A stretch of DNA of 64,000 nt. Origin: Isoetes taiwanensis. Its lineage: Eukaryota; Streptophyta; Lycopodiopsida; Isoetales; Isoetaceae. Under the pieces are notes generated by a model that ran no database searches, was not told the origin of the DNA, and saw only the letters and a list, made by a program, of their open reading frames with translations. Shown here one piece after another: positions 39,830-60,672 of this stretch. Every line of letters begins with the position of its first letter. The first letter of the stretch is position 1. The stretch is taken from assembly GCA_021234155.1 (NCBI GenBank), contig JAJEKV010000054.1, positions 2,643,702 through 2,707,701 on the forward strand. The letters are read 5' to 3'. Both the position numbers and the translations under genes were made by a program.

Positions 39830-40400
39830 CTCTTTCCGTAACTTCTCAACTAGAAACATGGCCATAACTCCCAAATTGAAGCTCTGTTTTATGCACAAGA
39901 AAATCCATTGGAAAGGTCACTGGAAGGTCCACAATTGACGCTAGGTGTCCATTTTCCAAATTCCTAGCAGAAATGGGCCAAAACAGTGCCAAATCAGGCA
40001 ATGTCCTTGCTGCCACAGTTTTACAGTCGGGTAGAAATATGGCCATAACTCCTAAATGAAAGCTCTATTTTCTGCAGCGGGGAACATCCGGCGGAAAGGT
40101 CTTTGGAAGATCCACAATTGATGCTAGGCGTCCATTTTCCAAATTCTTAGCATAAATGGGTTAAAAGCAGTGCCAAATGTTCTAATGTCTTTGCTTGCTA
40201 CAGTTTTCTGAGTTGAATAAAAATATGGCCATAACTCCTAAATGAAAGCTCTATTGTTTGTGCAAGAACATGTATTGGAAAGATCATTGGACGGTCCACA
40301 AATGTTGCTTGGCATACATTTTTCAAATGCTTAGCATGAATGAGTCAAACCACACGGTATGCGCTCTTGAAGTTGGTTTTGTATTTTGCAACAAATTTTT
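39830..40400. repeat. Three tandem copies of a ~183-bp repeat
   Basis: 'atggccataactcc' recurs at 39858, 40039 and 40225. 'gaaaggtcatTGGAaGGTCC' and 'cattttccaaattcttagca' recur in register. The copies have diverged by point changes. Confidence 0.85.
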
Positions 40401-42245
<1,845 letters not shown>

Positions 42246-43521
42246 GTGTGAGCAACAATTCATTCAATGAGGTTTTTAACTATGCGACACAATGCTTTGA
42301 ACCAATCTACTAGCTTTGAACCAATCTACTAGCTCTGAAGGATGACTTCTTCTAACTTAATTTTTGACACTCAACTTTAGACGTTCTTAAGCATGGTAAA
42401 AAGATTTGGCTATTAAATCTTGCAAGGCCATTAGCCCAAGTATAGTCTAATATTATGCCCACCGTTTACTTGGATCTTGGATCTTTGACCATATTTATAA
42501 ACGTGTAAACATTTGCAACATCTTCACATATCTATTTAACCTCGCTTCAAGTACATTCGTGTTAACTACCCATTACATTTACACACGTCGACAAAGCCAA
42601 AGTCTAATAAATAGTTAAACTACCACCACACTCCATTCTATTTAGAGCTAGATTCCATAGTAGGAGTTAAGAAGCTGCCATTTAACTACCATTATAATTA
42701 TTGCCAATTCATAAGCTCTCCCCTCACATTATAGAACATTCCTAACAAACTCTTGATTAAAGGATAGACAAGCTCTTTCATCCTTTAGAACACTAATAGT
42801 TGGCATGATAGACCTTCTGTCGCACGTTGCATCTTTGGAAGCAATGCAAAATTACCAATTCGTAGTTGGGCTTTAACTTCCTGCCCGATTTTTATTGCCG
42901 TAGTGTAATCTTGGGATGCTTGATGTAAAAAAGGAAGGATGCAAGTTAAAGTTTCCTCGACAACAATCTTTGGCTCTAACACTTCAAACTATCTATGCAT
43001 TTTATTTTATTCCATTTTGTACACATACTTTCTGTATGCTATTTTAGTAGCCTACTTTTTGTAAGGGCATTCAACAAACATCCTTGCGTAAAGAAGATTG
43101 TTCTAAGCGAGATTGACTTGAGAGGTTGATCCAAGTTAGCTATAGTTGTTCACCAAGAATTTGACCATCTACATGTTCAATATATGTTGATTGGTTGGAA
43201 CTAAGTATCCTTAGAGGTACATACCTACGGTTCCCAAGGTCTGTAATGTCCCTTGATACATGGGTTTTAGGTTAAGGGGCTTAAGATTTACGGTCAGAGT
43301 AACTATTGACTACTAGCATTGGTTTAGGTTTAAGGGTTTAAGATTTTAGAGGTTACTCTCAGGTTTAGTGTTTGGAGGTTATGTTATTTGGATTTTCACA
43401 TGGTATAATTTCTCACTCAAAGAAGCAGTAACAGGTTAATAAAGTCTTTGCAACCTGTTGACTTTGCAAAATCCCTCGTAGTACAACCTCTTATAGTACA
43501 ACCCCTCATAGTACAAAAACT

Positions 43522-43522
<1 letters not shown>
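42246..43522. other. No recognisable gene
   Basis: Unique-looking AT-rich sequence up to the conserved 'catagtacaaaaacttg' border of the TA tract. Confidence 0.5.

Positions 43523-43523
<1 letters not shown>

Positions 43524-43603
<80 letters not shown>
43524..43603. repeat. (TA)n tract at the left end of the retroelement
   Basis: About 80 bp of TA, directly followed by 'gaccagccagagccacaacc', the start of the 4.3-kb direct repeat. Confidence 0.9.
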
Positions 43604-43606
<3 letters not shown>

Positions 43607-46600
43607 CAGCCAGAGCCACAACCTTTTGAAATGACTTGCCATCCATATAGCCTTGAGAAACCAAGAACTATAGGACTTATCAGTCCCTTTGGCTCCAAAA
43701 AACCAAAAGGGGAACCTTGGAAACCATTTTTATCTTGAATTAAATAGTGATTGCATCATAAAATGTAATACAAGCAATCAGAAATTCATCATCATCCAAA
43801 ATAAAGGTAAGGGTTAAGAACAAAATACATTATCATCCAAAGTTAACAAAAAAGGTAAGGGTTAAAAATATTTTAAACCATCCAAAAACTGTTGAACATA
43901 AAGTTAACAATGACAAAAGCCTTTTTAAGCAAGTTATTATGAAAATCATGGGGCAAAAAACCAAAAGCCTTAAGAAGCGTCAACTTTTATTCACCATGGA
44001 TTTGAAACCGATAAATCAGCAACAAAGTTTATGCTTTTTGAGGTAAACAACAACAAGAGGCGGTTTGGTAACAAATATAAAGACCCTTCAACTTGTATGC
44101 TTCAAGAGTTTTCATAAAAAATACCATACCATGGCAAAATTTTATGCAAAGTTATTTTAAAAGCGGTATCAAAAGTTGCAAGAGATAATCTTTTGTCACC
44201 ACGTAAACATCCACAATCAACCATGAGAACATGGGAAAAGGAAGTTCGGTTACTGCGGTCAAGCGGATCACAAATTAGCCCTTTTGGGTAATTGTGAAAT
44301 TGACTAGCGGGGTAAAGCAATGAACATCCTTGGCATTTTCGACCCTTCACCCATACATAGGAACCAAAAGCGAAGACAAAGTTCGAGGAGTAAGAGGAGT
44401 AAGTGGAGTAAGTGGCTAGTTCTCAGCAGGTCTGAGAATACTATATGTTCCTGTTTTCTTACGGAATCAAAGGCATGTCATCGCAGTCACTCTTACCAAA
44501 TAAGCGCTCATCTTTAAAGCGGATCATGCTTGGAAGCGACAATTTGTGCTTGTACAAATTAATAGAACTATTATGTAGCAATAATACTGATAATAATAAG
44601 AATAACGAGAATAATAAGCTAGCCTAAGTGAAATAGTAGTCCCAGATGTGCATATCTATTTAATGCTAAAATTATTTTGAAGTCAGCTGTCAAGTCTTAC
44701 CGTGATCCAGCAAACACTGTTAAAAGATACCTGGTCCAAGGATTAAGCAAAAGAGGTTATACAACTAAGTTGTACTGCTAAATGCAACTAGGTCAACATA
44801 AGTATGTTAAAGTGGCCCCAGGATCAGGGACTCTATTCAATACCTCATTTGCAAATCAAGTTAAAATAAAACATTGCATTGCTGAGATATGAATTAACTG
44901 CCGGATTTAATAATAGATTTAAACTGGGTTTCCAGATCATATACAGGCTCAGGATAAAGAACATATGCTTACAACACAAGAATTATTCAGAATAGATCAG
45001 ATCTGCCTTGAAAGGAAGGACTAAAGTGACTTATAACTTAAAACATGACATCTAAGCAACTCACATTACCTTGCTAAAGTAAACCAGACAAATAATTAAG
45101 TTAGAAGCATATGATGATCCCGATTAGTAAAAATGAGATATACATGGAGGTTTGGAGAATCAGAGTTATCATATAAAACTGTATAACATGCTACATGAGC
45201 GGCCTTTGGTGCAAGTATAATCCCTTAAAGGTATTTGATATAGTTCTGTCATTCAACCTCAATGATAGTTATCCTACACAGTGATACAACCAGGTGAATC
45301 ATTGGCCATTTATTGCTTAATCTACCATGGATTCAACTATCCGGCTTTTATTTCGATTACGAGATATTACGCAAGCCAGACCACTTAGGTTCAGTTCTAA
45401 GATATGTATCCACACTAGTGTTGCTAAATAAATCCGCTTTTAGCATGGATTACAAGCATGCTTGGAGTTTCCACTAAATCGTATGGATTCTAAACCACAT
45501 GCTAGATACAATGAACATGTTATTGACCCGGTTAAAGCGGTATTGTTTAAGGCCTGGGTTCAGCCCGGATAGACCAGCCAAAGGATTTAAGCAACAATAT
45601 TTTTAAATCCCATGTTAAACCATCGATAAGGGTCGATTACTAAAAATATGGATCCAACAATCATAACGACTTAGCTAAGCATGGATAAAGCAAAGGGAAT
45701 GACTAAAGCTTCGTGCTCAAAGCGAGTTTAAATTTGCCTTATGCTCGGGATATACGTCATAGCACATATTAGTCGATTGAGACTTCGCATGCGTGTTTAA
45801 GCTAAAATATGGATCCACTGCAGTACTAACAGATGATTTAGCCTGGATTTTCAGATAATACACAGGTTATTATAATTCAGTACGGGTTTAGATCATAGGC
45901 CTATAAATTCTGAGGGAGAATCAGACTAAATCAGATCTGCATTAGACAACACCAATAAAGTGACACATGCCATAATACTAGAACTCAACCATATTCAGAT
46001 CACCTTGCTCAACAAATTCATACAAAAGTCAATCAGGAAAGCACATGGTTCAGATGACATATGCCTATGAATAATATGATGCAGACTTTTACGGGAATTT
46101 GGAAGATTAATGTATAATATAATGAACCTGATTAGGCTGGATCTCCTCCTCTGCTTTATCATTGTCAGATTCGTCCTCTTCAGATGGTGAAAGTGGCACC
46201 ACTTCCACATTGGCAGGTACATCAATCCTATCTGTTGCATCAATCCTATTTGTTGCATCAATTTCCTTGTGAACACTACTACAGCCCTGTAAACTTGGCA
46301 TGAACTTCTTGATATTGCTATCCTGCTTATCCCTCCCTGGATCAATGTTATTGATTCTGCAGAGCTCCAATAACTGAGCCTTTGTTGGTTGCACACTTGG
46401 ATGCTCAATCCCATGCCTTCTGAGCACTTCAATTAATTTATGCCTGGTCTGGCCTTTGTTATGGGCGCCCTCAGGCCGCCCAGCTCTGTTCATGATCCCA
46501 ACAAAGCAGAAAAACCATGTTACAAGCCCTTATAATGGCTGCTAATCCCATATTTTTAAGATTAATCCTGCTCTGGGAACAAACCCTGCCAGTTAAAGGC

Positions 46601-47887
46601 CTTGATCTCTTGTTATAAGAAGATTTACGTATACCTTTTTCTGGATAATAACAGGATAATACCTGGCATTGCCCATCATGCCTAATCATGTAAAATAAGA
46701 GTACAAACCCACTCGAAGAGTCTCTGATCTGTCCGTCCGGTGTTAGGGATCCGTCAAGGCGGCCGATTAGATGCGATGTGGATCAATGCTTCAAAATTTT
46801 AGGGTTGAGCCAAATGCCGTAACTCCGCATTAGGGTTTGCCTTGTGCAATTATCAGAAAAACATTTCCACGTATACACCATATATGATCCATTAGGGAAA
46901 AATTAAAACATACCAAAGGTGCTACACTTAGTTGCCCAAGGCACCATGCATAAAATCTTTACCCATGAAATACCATTGAGTATTCCCAGGAATACTTCAT
47001 AATACCTTCAATTTACGCCTGCCTCACCAATTAGCTTATAAATCTTGTGCCGTCATATACTAATGGGATATTGCCATAACAAGGCAAAATTATACTTAGT
47101 ATGTTAAATTTGCTCAAGAGCCTAGTTCTGGCCAATGTGATTTCTAGTCCATGGAAATAACACTAGGGTGCAACTTAGATACGTGCAATGGCGATCATAT
47201 ACAACATTTCATAGGAATTCCTTGCCAAATGGTTTAGAACAGTGATACAAAAAGTAATTTTCAGAAAAAATTCCAAGTCCATGAGTGGATTTGTTGTGCC
47301 AACAGTACTAATGCAAATGATCAGAAAAAAGCCTGAGCATCCAAACAGAGGCATGAGTGTCTAGTGATCAATATCCAAGCCTAAATTGTGGGCCATACCA
47401 AATGTCTAGATATGTCATAAAAGAGGCAAAACAAATGAACTTAGAGGGTGATGCATAATGGTTACCAACAATTTATAGGTCAATGAGGTTTAGGAAAATC
47501 ATATCCTTTAAAGGATATATGCTAAGAAATCTAATTGATCAAATTAGTTCCAGAGGCACAGTAGATTAAATTGGTTGTGCAAAACCTCGGGCTTAGTAGT
47601 TATCTTTTAACCTATGCCAAAATAAATTAAAAGCATATGTTTCAGTTTAAGAGAAAAGCTTAAAACCGAGAAGACATAATCCTGTGTCATAAATCAAAGC
47701 CAGATAACAATGGCAAACAAACTTAAAGTATTGAACTTATGGTAAAACCATTTCCATGAGTGAGTTTTCCAAAAATATTAGACCAAAGTTGCTGACCCTA
47801 GATCAAAGTAACATAAACCATAAAAGGAAGGTTGGAAGTCCATTGAGCACCAATAATCAAAACCAAATAGAGGCCAACCCAGATGCC
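43604..47887 (-). repeat. 4.3-kb direct repeat, copy R1
   Basis: Matches R2 at 52107-56395 from 'gaccagccagagcc' to 'acccagatgccacatata'. The part 46500-47880 is almost identical to 55010-56390. The part 43900-46480 shows many differences centred on CAG/CTG, plus some ordinary substitutions near 44700-45000. The SAP-like exon lies inside at 46128-46493. Confidence 0.92.
46128..46493 (-). CDS. SAP-like first exon of the retroelement (copy in R1)
   Basis: From an ATG at 46493 the frame reads MNRAGRPEGAHNKGQTRHKL, then IEVLRRHGIEHPSVQPTKAQ, then LLELCRINNID. The pattern of two helices (HKLIEVLRRHGI ... TKAQLLELCR) fits the SAP DNA-binding motif. An acidic, serine-rich tail follows (SPSEEDESDNDKAEEEIQ). 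A possible CAG|GTTCAT donor at about 46128 is in phase 0 and would join in frame to the exon starting at 51933 in a complete unit. In R1 there is no ORF1 downstream, so this copy is an orphan. The SAP assignment comes from the motif pattern only. Confidence 0.5.
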
Positions 47888-47998
47888 ACATATATATATA
47901 TACCTACCTCCTGCCGGAAGGCAGGAGGGTTCCCTATAAGTGCAACATAAGGGCTGGAGGGCCCCTATGTAGGGACCCTCCTGCCAACTAGATAAAAA
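47888..47998. repeat. Unit junction with TA run and GC-rich hairpin
   Basis: A short TA run (47888-47901) is followed by CCTCCTGCCGGAAGGCAGGAGG, a perfect 9-bp stem with a 4-nt loop; CCTCCTGCC occurs again at 47977. This is the join between the 3' end of the coding unit and the 5' end of R1. The 'tagggaccctc' text here is shared with the decayed element at 23295. Confidence 0.7.
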
Positions 47999-50097
47999 CT
48001 ACAGGAAACGATGTTTGTACTTATGCAGTTCAGCAACCAGAATAGTGATATCAAACCTAAGTCCAGGGAATGTTTCTTTGTATAAAACCCTGCAGACCTT
48101 GTGCCATACATCTTTTTTCTGAAATCCCTTACTAACAAAATTTTCCATCAGCTGAACCAGATCCAATGCTGCCTTAATTGGATTACTATGCACGTATAGA
48201 TAAGGTTGGATCTGTGATATAATTATATTGCAAGCCATCAGATATGGACGGCAGCTACTTGCATGCACAAATCTAGAGGCTTTGAAGGGCAGTTTAGCTC
48301 TTTTGTCATATCTGTAAGTAACATAGGTGCCATGATGAGGAGCCAAAACCTCAATAGTCATATTGAGAAAGTCTATCTTTTTTCCAACAGTTTTACTGTC
48401 CCAATACGTGGTTTCATCCTTGATAGCCAGATGCTTCAAATTGTATATAAAAAGATCATTAGGATCATCCTTTTGTAGACCCAGAAAGATTCTAATATAG
48501 GGATTGTTAATTGCAGCAAGATCATCAATATACCTAAAGGTATTCCTGAAGGCGGCAGCAACCTGTAATTTGCCTTTGCTGATGAGTTCCAAAATAAACT
48601 TAAACTCGAACCAGGCGAGATAAAGATTACACCAGCCAGGGCTGGAAGCAAAACCCATAGGGATTCCTTTGACCTGTTTCCAGATCCCATTGTACATTGA
48701 CAGATAACAGTTACACAAAAGCCACCTGTTGAGATTAATAAATAGACATCTGTCCATTCTAAGCCAGGAATTACCCTCTGGTATCCTTTCCTTCCAGTCC
48801 ATATCAATATTCTGATTACCAGATATGGTGTACCAAAGTTCATACCCAATATGAATTTGTTTTTTATACTTCCATACCAAGTTAATAATATTCTCCATGA
48901 CATTGCATATACCATCATCCCCATCAAGCGGTATATTTTCATAGCATTTGGTTATATCGGCCACAAACACATTATTAATTTTGGCTGGAAGATTACATGA
49001 TATGTCATAGATAGAATTAATGATCCATGCTGCTCTGATCTTATCCTTTAAGAATAAGTTAGCAGCTGCACATTTATCGTGACAGATAATTGTCCATGCT
49101 TCCAAAATTAGATTGAGTCCAGCAGCTATAATAGAAGCAACAATTGAAAACATGCTGTCATGCGCGTTTGTGATCCACCTATACTCTTTTTTATGCGATT
49201 TAAAAATACCTAGAAGGTATGGAAGTTCAGAGGAAGAGATGTGTCCATCCCCAAGCATGTTTTGCAGATCACTTTGGATCTGAGTTACAAGGTCATCTTT
49301 AAGGAAATCACATTTTCTGAAATCATCACTCTGTAATCTCTTAGTAGCCTCTTGCCTAATGTGCAAGGGACAAATAAAAGAGGGATTATTTGCTGCCTTA
49401 TCGACCCCAGCTGTGTATAGATTGGTAACGATCCACTCAATGTTTTTAAGGACCAAATTATCCTGAATCATGAACTTTTTATCATTGGTCATGTTCTTTT
49501 CTATGAAATACTTCGCAAGCCACTTAGTTTCTTTTTTGAGTGCCTTTTTGCACTCCTGTATAGCAGTGCTATCCTCATTGCCAAGATCAAAACGGTGCAC
49601 ATTAAAAAACTGCTCAATGGTTTGTGCCATTTCATCCTTAAATTGCTGCAGGGTAAAAGGCTGATCAGGAATGTAGTTGAGTCCCATTGAGAACCATTTT
49701 CGAAGAGCTTTATTATGTACGATCCTTAGGTCAGTAGTGCGAATATGCTCAGTCAATGGATCAATGAATCCTTTTAAATTAGGATTTGAACATGGGCATT
49801 TTGGCTGCTCAGTATTGGCAAAGATAATTTTTGGTTTGTAGAACATGTCTTTGAGATTAGCAGTATATCTCCAACCAAATGTTGTTTCTTCCCATAGATA
49901 ATAGCCTAATTCCCCAAAATGCCTAGAAAGAACACTTTTGAATGTTCCACTGAAATCAATCTTGTCCACAATCTTGGAAAAATATGTGAAGTGCACATAT
50001 TTTAACTTTTTTTCATCTCTGATTGTTTTCAACTTCCACTGCCCATCAATTTTGCATGAAAGTTCTCTCCATTTGATCTGTTTATACATCGGAAACC
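47999..50097 (-). CDS. Reverse transcriptase (Penelope-like, no endonuclease domain)
   Basis: A 696-residue open frame runs from the ATG at 50089. RT motifs run in order. They are a finger block KSHKKEYRWITNAHDS at about 298-313, motif A VADITKCYENIPL at 376-388 and motif B GIPMGFASSPGWCNLYLA at 475-492. Motif C is FRYIDDLA at 518-525, with the catalytic YIDD, and KKIDFLNMTIEV follows at 570-581. The N-terminal block HIRTTDLRIVHNKALRKWFS (115-134) is conserved in the decayed copy. No GIY-YIG, apurinic endonuclease, RNase H or integrase is visible after the thumb; the protein ends soon after (HKYKHRFL). Assignment to the Penelope-like side of the RT tree rests on architecture and the missing domains and is not certain. 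The sequence upstream (CTATTAATAG at about 50098) resembles a splice acceptor, and an intron from 50342 would join ORF1 to this frame in phase. Independent translation from the ATG is the alternative. Confidence 0.85.
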
Positions 50098-50342
50098 CTA
50101 TTAATAGGGAGAAATAAATGGGAAAAATCCCGTAAAGTTTTAGGCTCTGTGGCCAAATGTATGGAACTAGATGCTTTTAATGCACAGTCCAAAGCATTCA
50201 AACATTACCAAACAGCAGTAAGGTAAAGTGATAAAGAGAGGTACAAAGATAAAGAGTAGAATGCTGAAAATAGAGAACTGAAATTTAAGAACAGAAATTT
50301 GAATATTAAGAAGTAAATTTTGAGAAAGGGTAGTACCTCAAC

Positions 50343-51933
50343 CAAATTTGATTTTATTAACCATGGTGCCATGTGCCAAAGTAGGACCTTTGGTCAATGC
50401 ATCCGTACGTGTTGTAGAGAACTTGTCGTCCAATCTTGTAATTGCAGGGACTGCTGGAGTTTTCAAAAGCTTAGGTGGCCTCAAAATGCCACTTGGTGGT
50501 GTGCTGGTTGCCTGAGATCTCTTTCTGCTCGGAGTAGCATAACCATAACTGTAGTTACCATGCAAGTGTTCTTTGAGAAACTCCATAGATTTGATAGTCT
50601 TTTCGATGAGGTCCACAGTTTTAGAGTTACCAAACAGCTCCTTTAGGTTGCAATCAGGATCATTGGACCATTTACGGGTCATCTCCACCATAAGTTCCCT
50701 AACTGATAGGTACCCGACATACGCCAGTACCACACCTCTGATTGGTTCGGTTGAAAGAAAAGAAGACAGCAAAGCATACCTCTTCTGAATACATTCTCTT
50801 GGCCAGATTACTTCCAAGTTGTTCATCATGAACCAAACCACATGATCAAACCAAATTATATTATCAGGGCATTTAACATCAGTCATGGTATCACAGTTGC
50901 ACTTGAGGAATGGGCAATAAGTTCTCCAAATACGCTTAAGATAAAAATCAATCCTTGGTTCAGAAGTCTTGGCCATATGCCCTTTCTGTCCGATGTAAGA
51001 TCCAGTACCCACCGTGCATTTACGTTCAAGGAATTGGAAATAATTGAATGGTAGCTCAGGAAATATGCGTCTGATACGCTTAGTGAAAGAAAGAGCATCA
51101 GATTTTGCCTTCTTGACTTCATCAGCAGTAAGATTAGCCAATTTAATCCAAGAGTCGAGGTTAATAGGAGCTATTACCCCAAGATTGTTGCTTCTCCAAA
51201 GGGCTTGTTGAAACTGTTCCCCATGTGCCTCCACATTCCTATTAGACATTATAGGAAATCCACCACAATTAAAAAGATTAAGTTCACTGATATTGTATGC
51301 TTTCAGCTCGTTCGAAATTCTTTCCTCCTCCGTAATTTCAGCCACATTAGTATTATCCATAATAGGTTCGACTTCAGACTGTGCTTCGGCCTCATCAAGA
51401 AGACTGATATTAAAAAGGCTGTTTGAAAGAACAGGTTTGGGAGTAGGCTTTTTCTGTTTTGGAGGGTTCAGATTTCTAGGAGGAAAGGAATGTTTGATGC
51501 CATTAACCTCCTCCAAGGCATACAAGCCTTTGACGAAGGTAAGAAGGTCCAACAGGTCTTTCTTATCAGCCAGGATATGAGCACCAGGGAGCATGTTATA
51601 GGAGTTGTCAATGAGTTCCTTGCAAATTATTGGATCATAGTTTACCTGATTGATAAGCGACACTAAGTCGATCATATTGTTGAGGCCAAAAAAGAGGATC
51701 ACAGAAACTTCACCTTCAACCAGAGAGCACTCTTTGGAAATGAACATTTGATGTATCTCTTTCTTAAAGATGCATGATAGTACGGTCTGTACGGCCTTGT
51801 TAGGTGCTGTAATGCCAGCATCAGAATATCCAAGTCTGCTGAGTTCGGGATACCAGCCAGGTCTAGAGTCACCAGCTTGCTGAATGTTTCCTTGAGGATC
51901 ATTGATAATAAGCTTACTTAAGGTGGAGCCTTC
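50343..51933 (-). CDS. Retroelement ORF1 protein, unknown function, with Cys cluster
   Basis: The frame is open from a TTTTATAG acceptor at 51934 to a TGA at 50338-50340, about 530 residues. The part from the ATG at 51747 alone gives 469. It begins EGSTLSKLIINDPQGNIQQA, then RPGWYPELSRLGYSDAGITA and APNKAVQTVLSC. In the middle it has GQKGHMAKTSEPRIDFYLKR then TYCPFLKCNCD, a CxxxxxCxC cluster that could bind zinc. The C-terminus is basic and Pro-rich (SGILRPPKLLKTP). All these blocks are kept in the diverged copy at 25660-27171, which argues for past selection on the protein. I recognise no known domain. The upstream frame has no ATG before the acceptor, so translation either begins in the SAP-like exon via splicing or at an internal ATG. 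Confidence 0.75.
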
Positions 51934-52106
51934 CTATAAAAGAAATGAAATGAAACCAATAAATATAAGTTAAAATAAGAAAAATGTTAAGGTTAAGTAT
52001 ACTAAAATCACGCTGCATGCAAAGAAAGGAGTGTAAAGACAGAGTGAAAAAAATGGTTTCCAAGGTCCACACTAGTATAACTAGTGAACTGAAGTGGGAA
52101 ATATAT

Positions 52107-59552
<7,446 letters not shown>

Positions 59553-60077
59553 TCAGATCATTGGATGCCGATTTCGGGAGATCTTGGCCATCATTAAGCG
59601 CAACTCATTTTTTAGCAAGTGTTTGTTAACTGTCAGTTTCAAATACGGAATTAAATCAAAGGTTGTGAAGCGCATGGTAAAATTGGAATTGAAAGCCTGA
59701 AATATTCTCTCTGTCTCACAGATCCTGGCCGAACATATTCCACCAGTGCAGAGACCGGGTTTAATGTAATATGGCCCTATTTGAATGCCTAATAAATCTT
59801 TCAGACATAATTCCTTATCTATGAGAAGTAAAAGAGTTGCAGTCACATTTCTCAACAGCAAGAACTGAAACAAGGAGGCAATCAATGCCTGTTTAATCTG
59901 TTGCTCCATAGATGCTACTATTTCCTCGTCCTCTGTTAGCAGTAGTGTAGCAATTTGGAACAACAAAATCACAATAACCCCAAAAAATTGCAAATAGATG
60001 GAGCCCAAAATTGTATCTGTTGCCTCTGCTACTATTGAACGTCCATATTTTTTGAGCAAATGGAGATGTGCTAAAAA
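59553..60077 (-). CDS. Orphan ORF, hydrophobic N-terminal half, unknown family
   Basis: The frame is open for about 170 codons on the minus strand, starting after a TTATTTTTAG that could be a splice acceptor. No ATG lies at its head, so it is more likely an internal exon than a whole gene. It reads LKKYGRSIVAEATDTILGSI, then a hydrophobic stretch (FFGVIVILLFQIATLLL), then LLLRNVTATLLLLIDKELCL. A Cys-containing part follows (GLCTGGICSARICETER). Length and composition are unusual for chance in this AT-rich region. I recognise no domain. Confidence 0.4.
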   Translation of the reverse strand, partial: FLAHLHLLKKYGRSIVAEATDTILGSIYLQFFGVIVILLFQIATLLLTEDEEIVASMEQQIKQALIASLFQFLLLRNVTATLLLLIDKELCLKDLLGIQIGPYYIKPGLCTGGICSARICETERIFQAFNSNFTMRFTTFDLIPYLKLTVNKHLLKNELRLMMAKISRNRHPMI

Positions 60078-60459
60078 TAACCACGATCAGAGTGTTATGC
60101 AAAACTTCAGAATGTTAGCGTTAATAGATATCGATCTGCAATATCTTTTTGACATGAGTGCTGCAATATCTGACATGAGCGTGTGACCCAAATAATTCGC
60201 AATGGTTCATGTAGAAATGAACTATATCATGTCAATACCTTCATGTAATCTAACTTTAAATGTATACCTGCTATGAACCTGGTGTGAATTGATTAAGCAG
60301 AATCGAAGTCCCAACTTCTATTCCATGTTGTAGAGCAGGCCATGTGTCGCCATAAAAAAGGACAAAAAAAAAGAGATTCAACTTCTATATTGTGCACAGG
60401 GCAAATCAGATCCATTGATCCCTTTATTTATGGCCACAAGAATGTGGCTTGGAGTAAAT

Positions 60460-60672
60460 TAAAGATAGATAGATAGATACATTTTTAACATCCAAGAGAA
60501 GCGCACGAACTTATGGAACACAACACATCCAGATGGGGCATGCCCCCACCATTGTACATGGTTGAAGTGGGTCCTTCCCCCATTAGCTTTACAATGATCA
60601 TGGCCACTTTCACAACAAAGCATTGAACCCGTGAACCTTAGCATGGCAAACAAGATAGATAGATAGAGTTTT
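60460..60672. repeat. Segment flanked by GATA tetranucleotide runs
   Basis: 'agatagatagatag' occurs at about 60463 and again at about 60655, on both sides of a roughly 190-bp segment. It may be a small insertion or duplication. No coding content. Confidence 0.5.
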
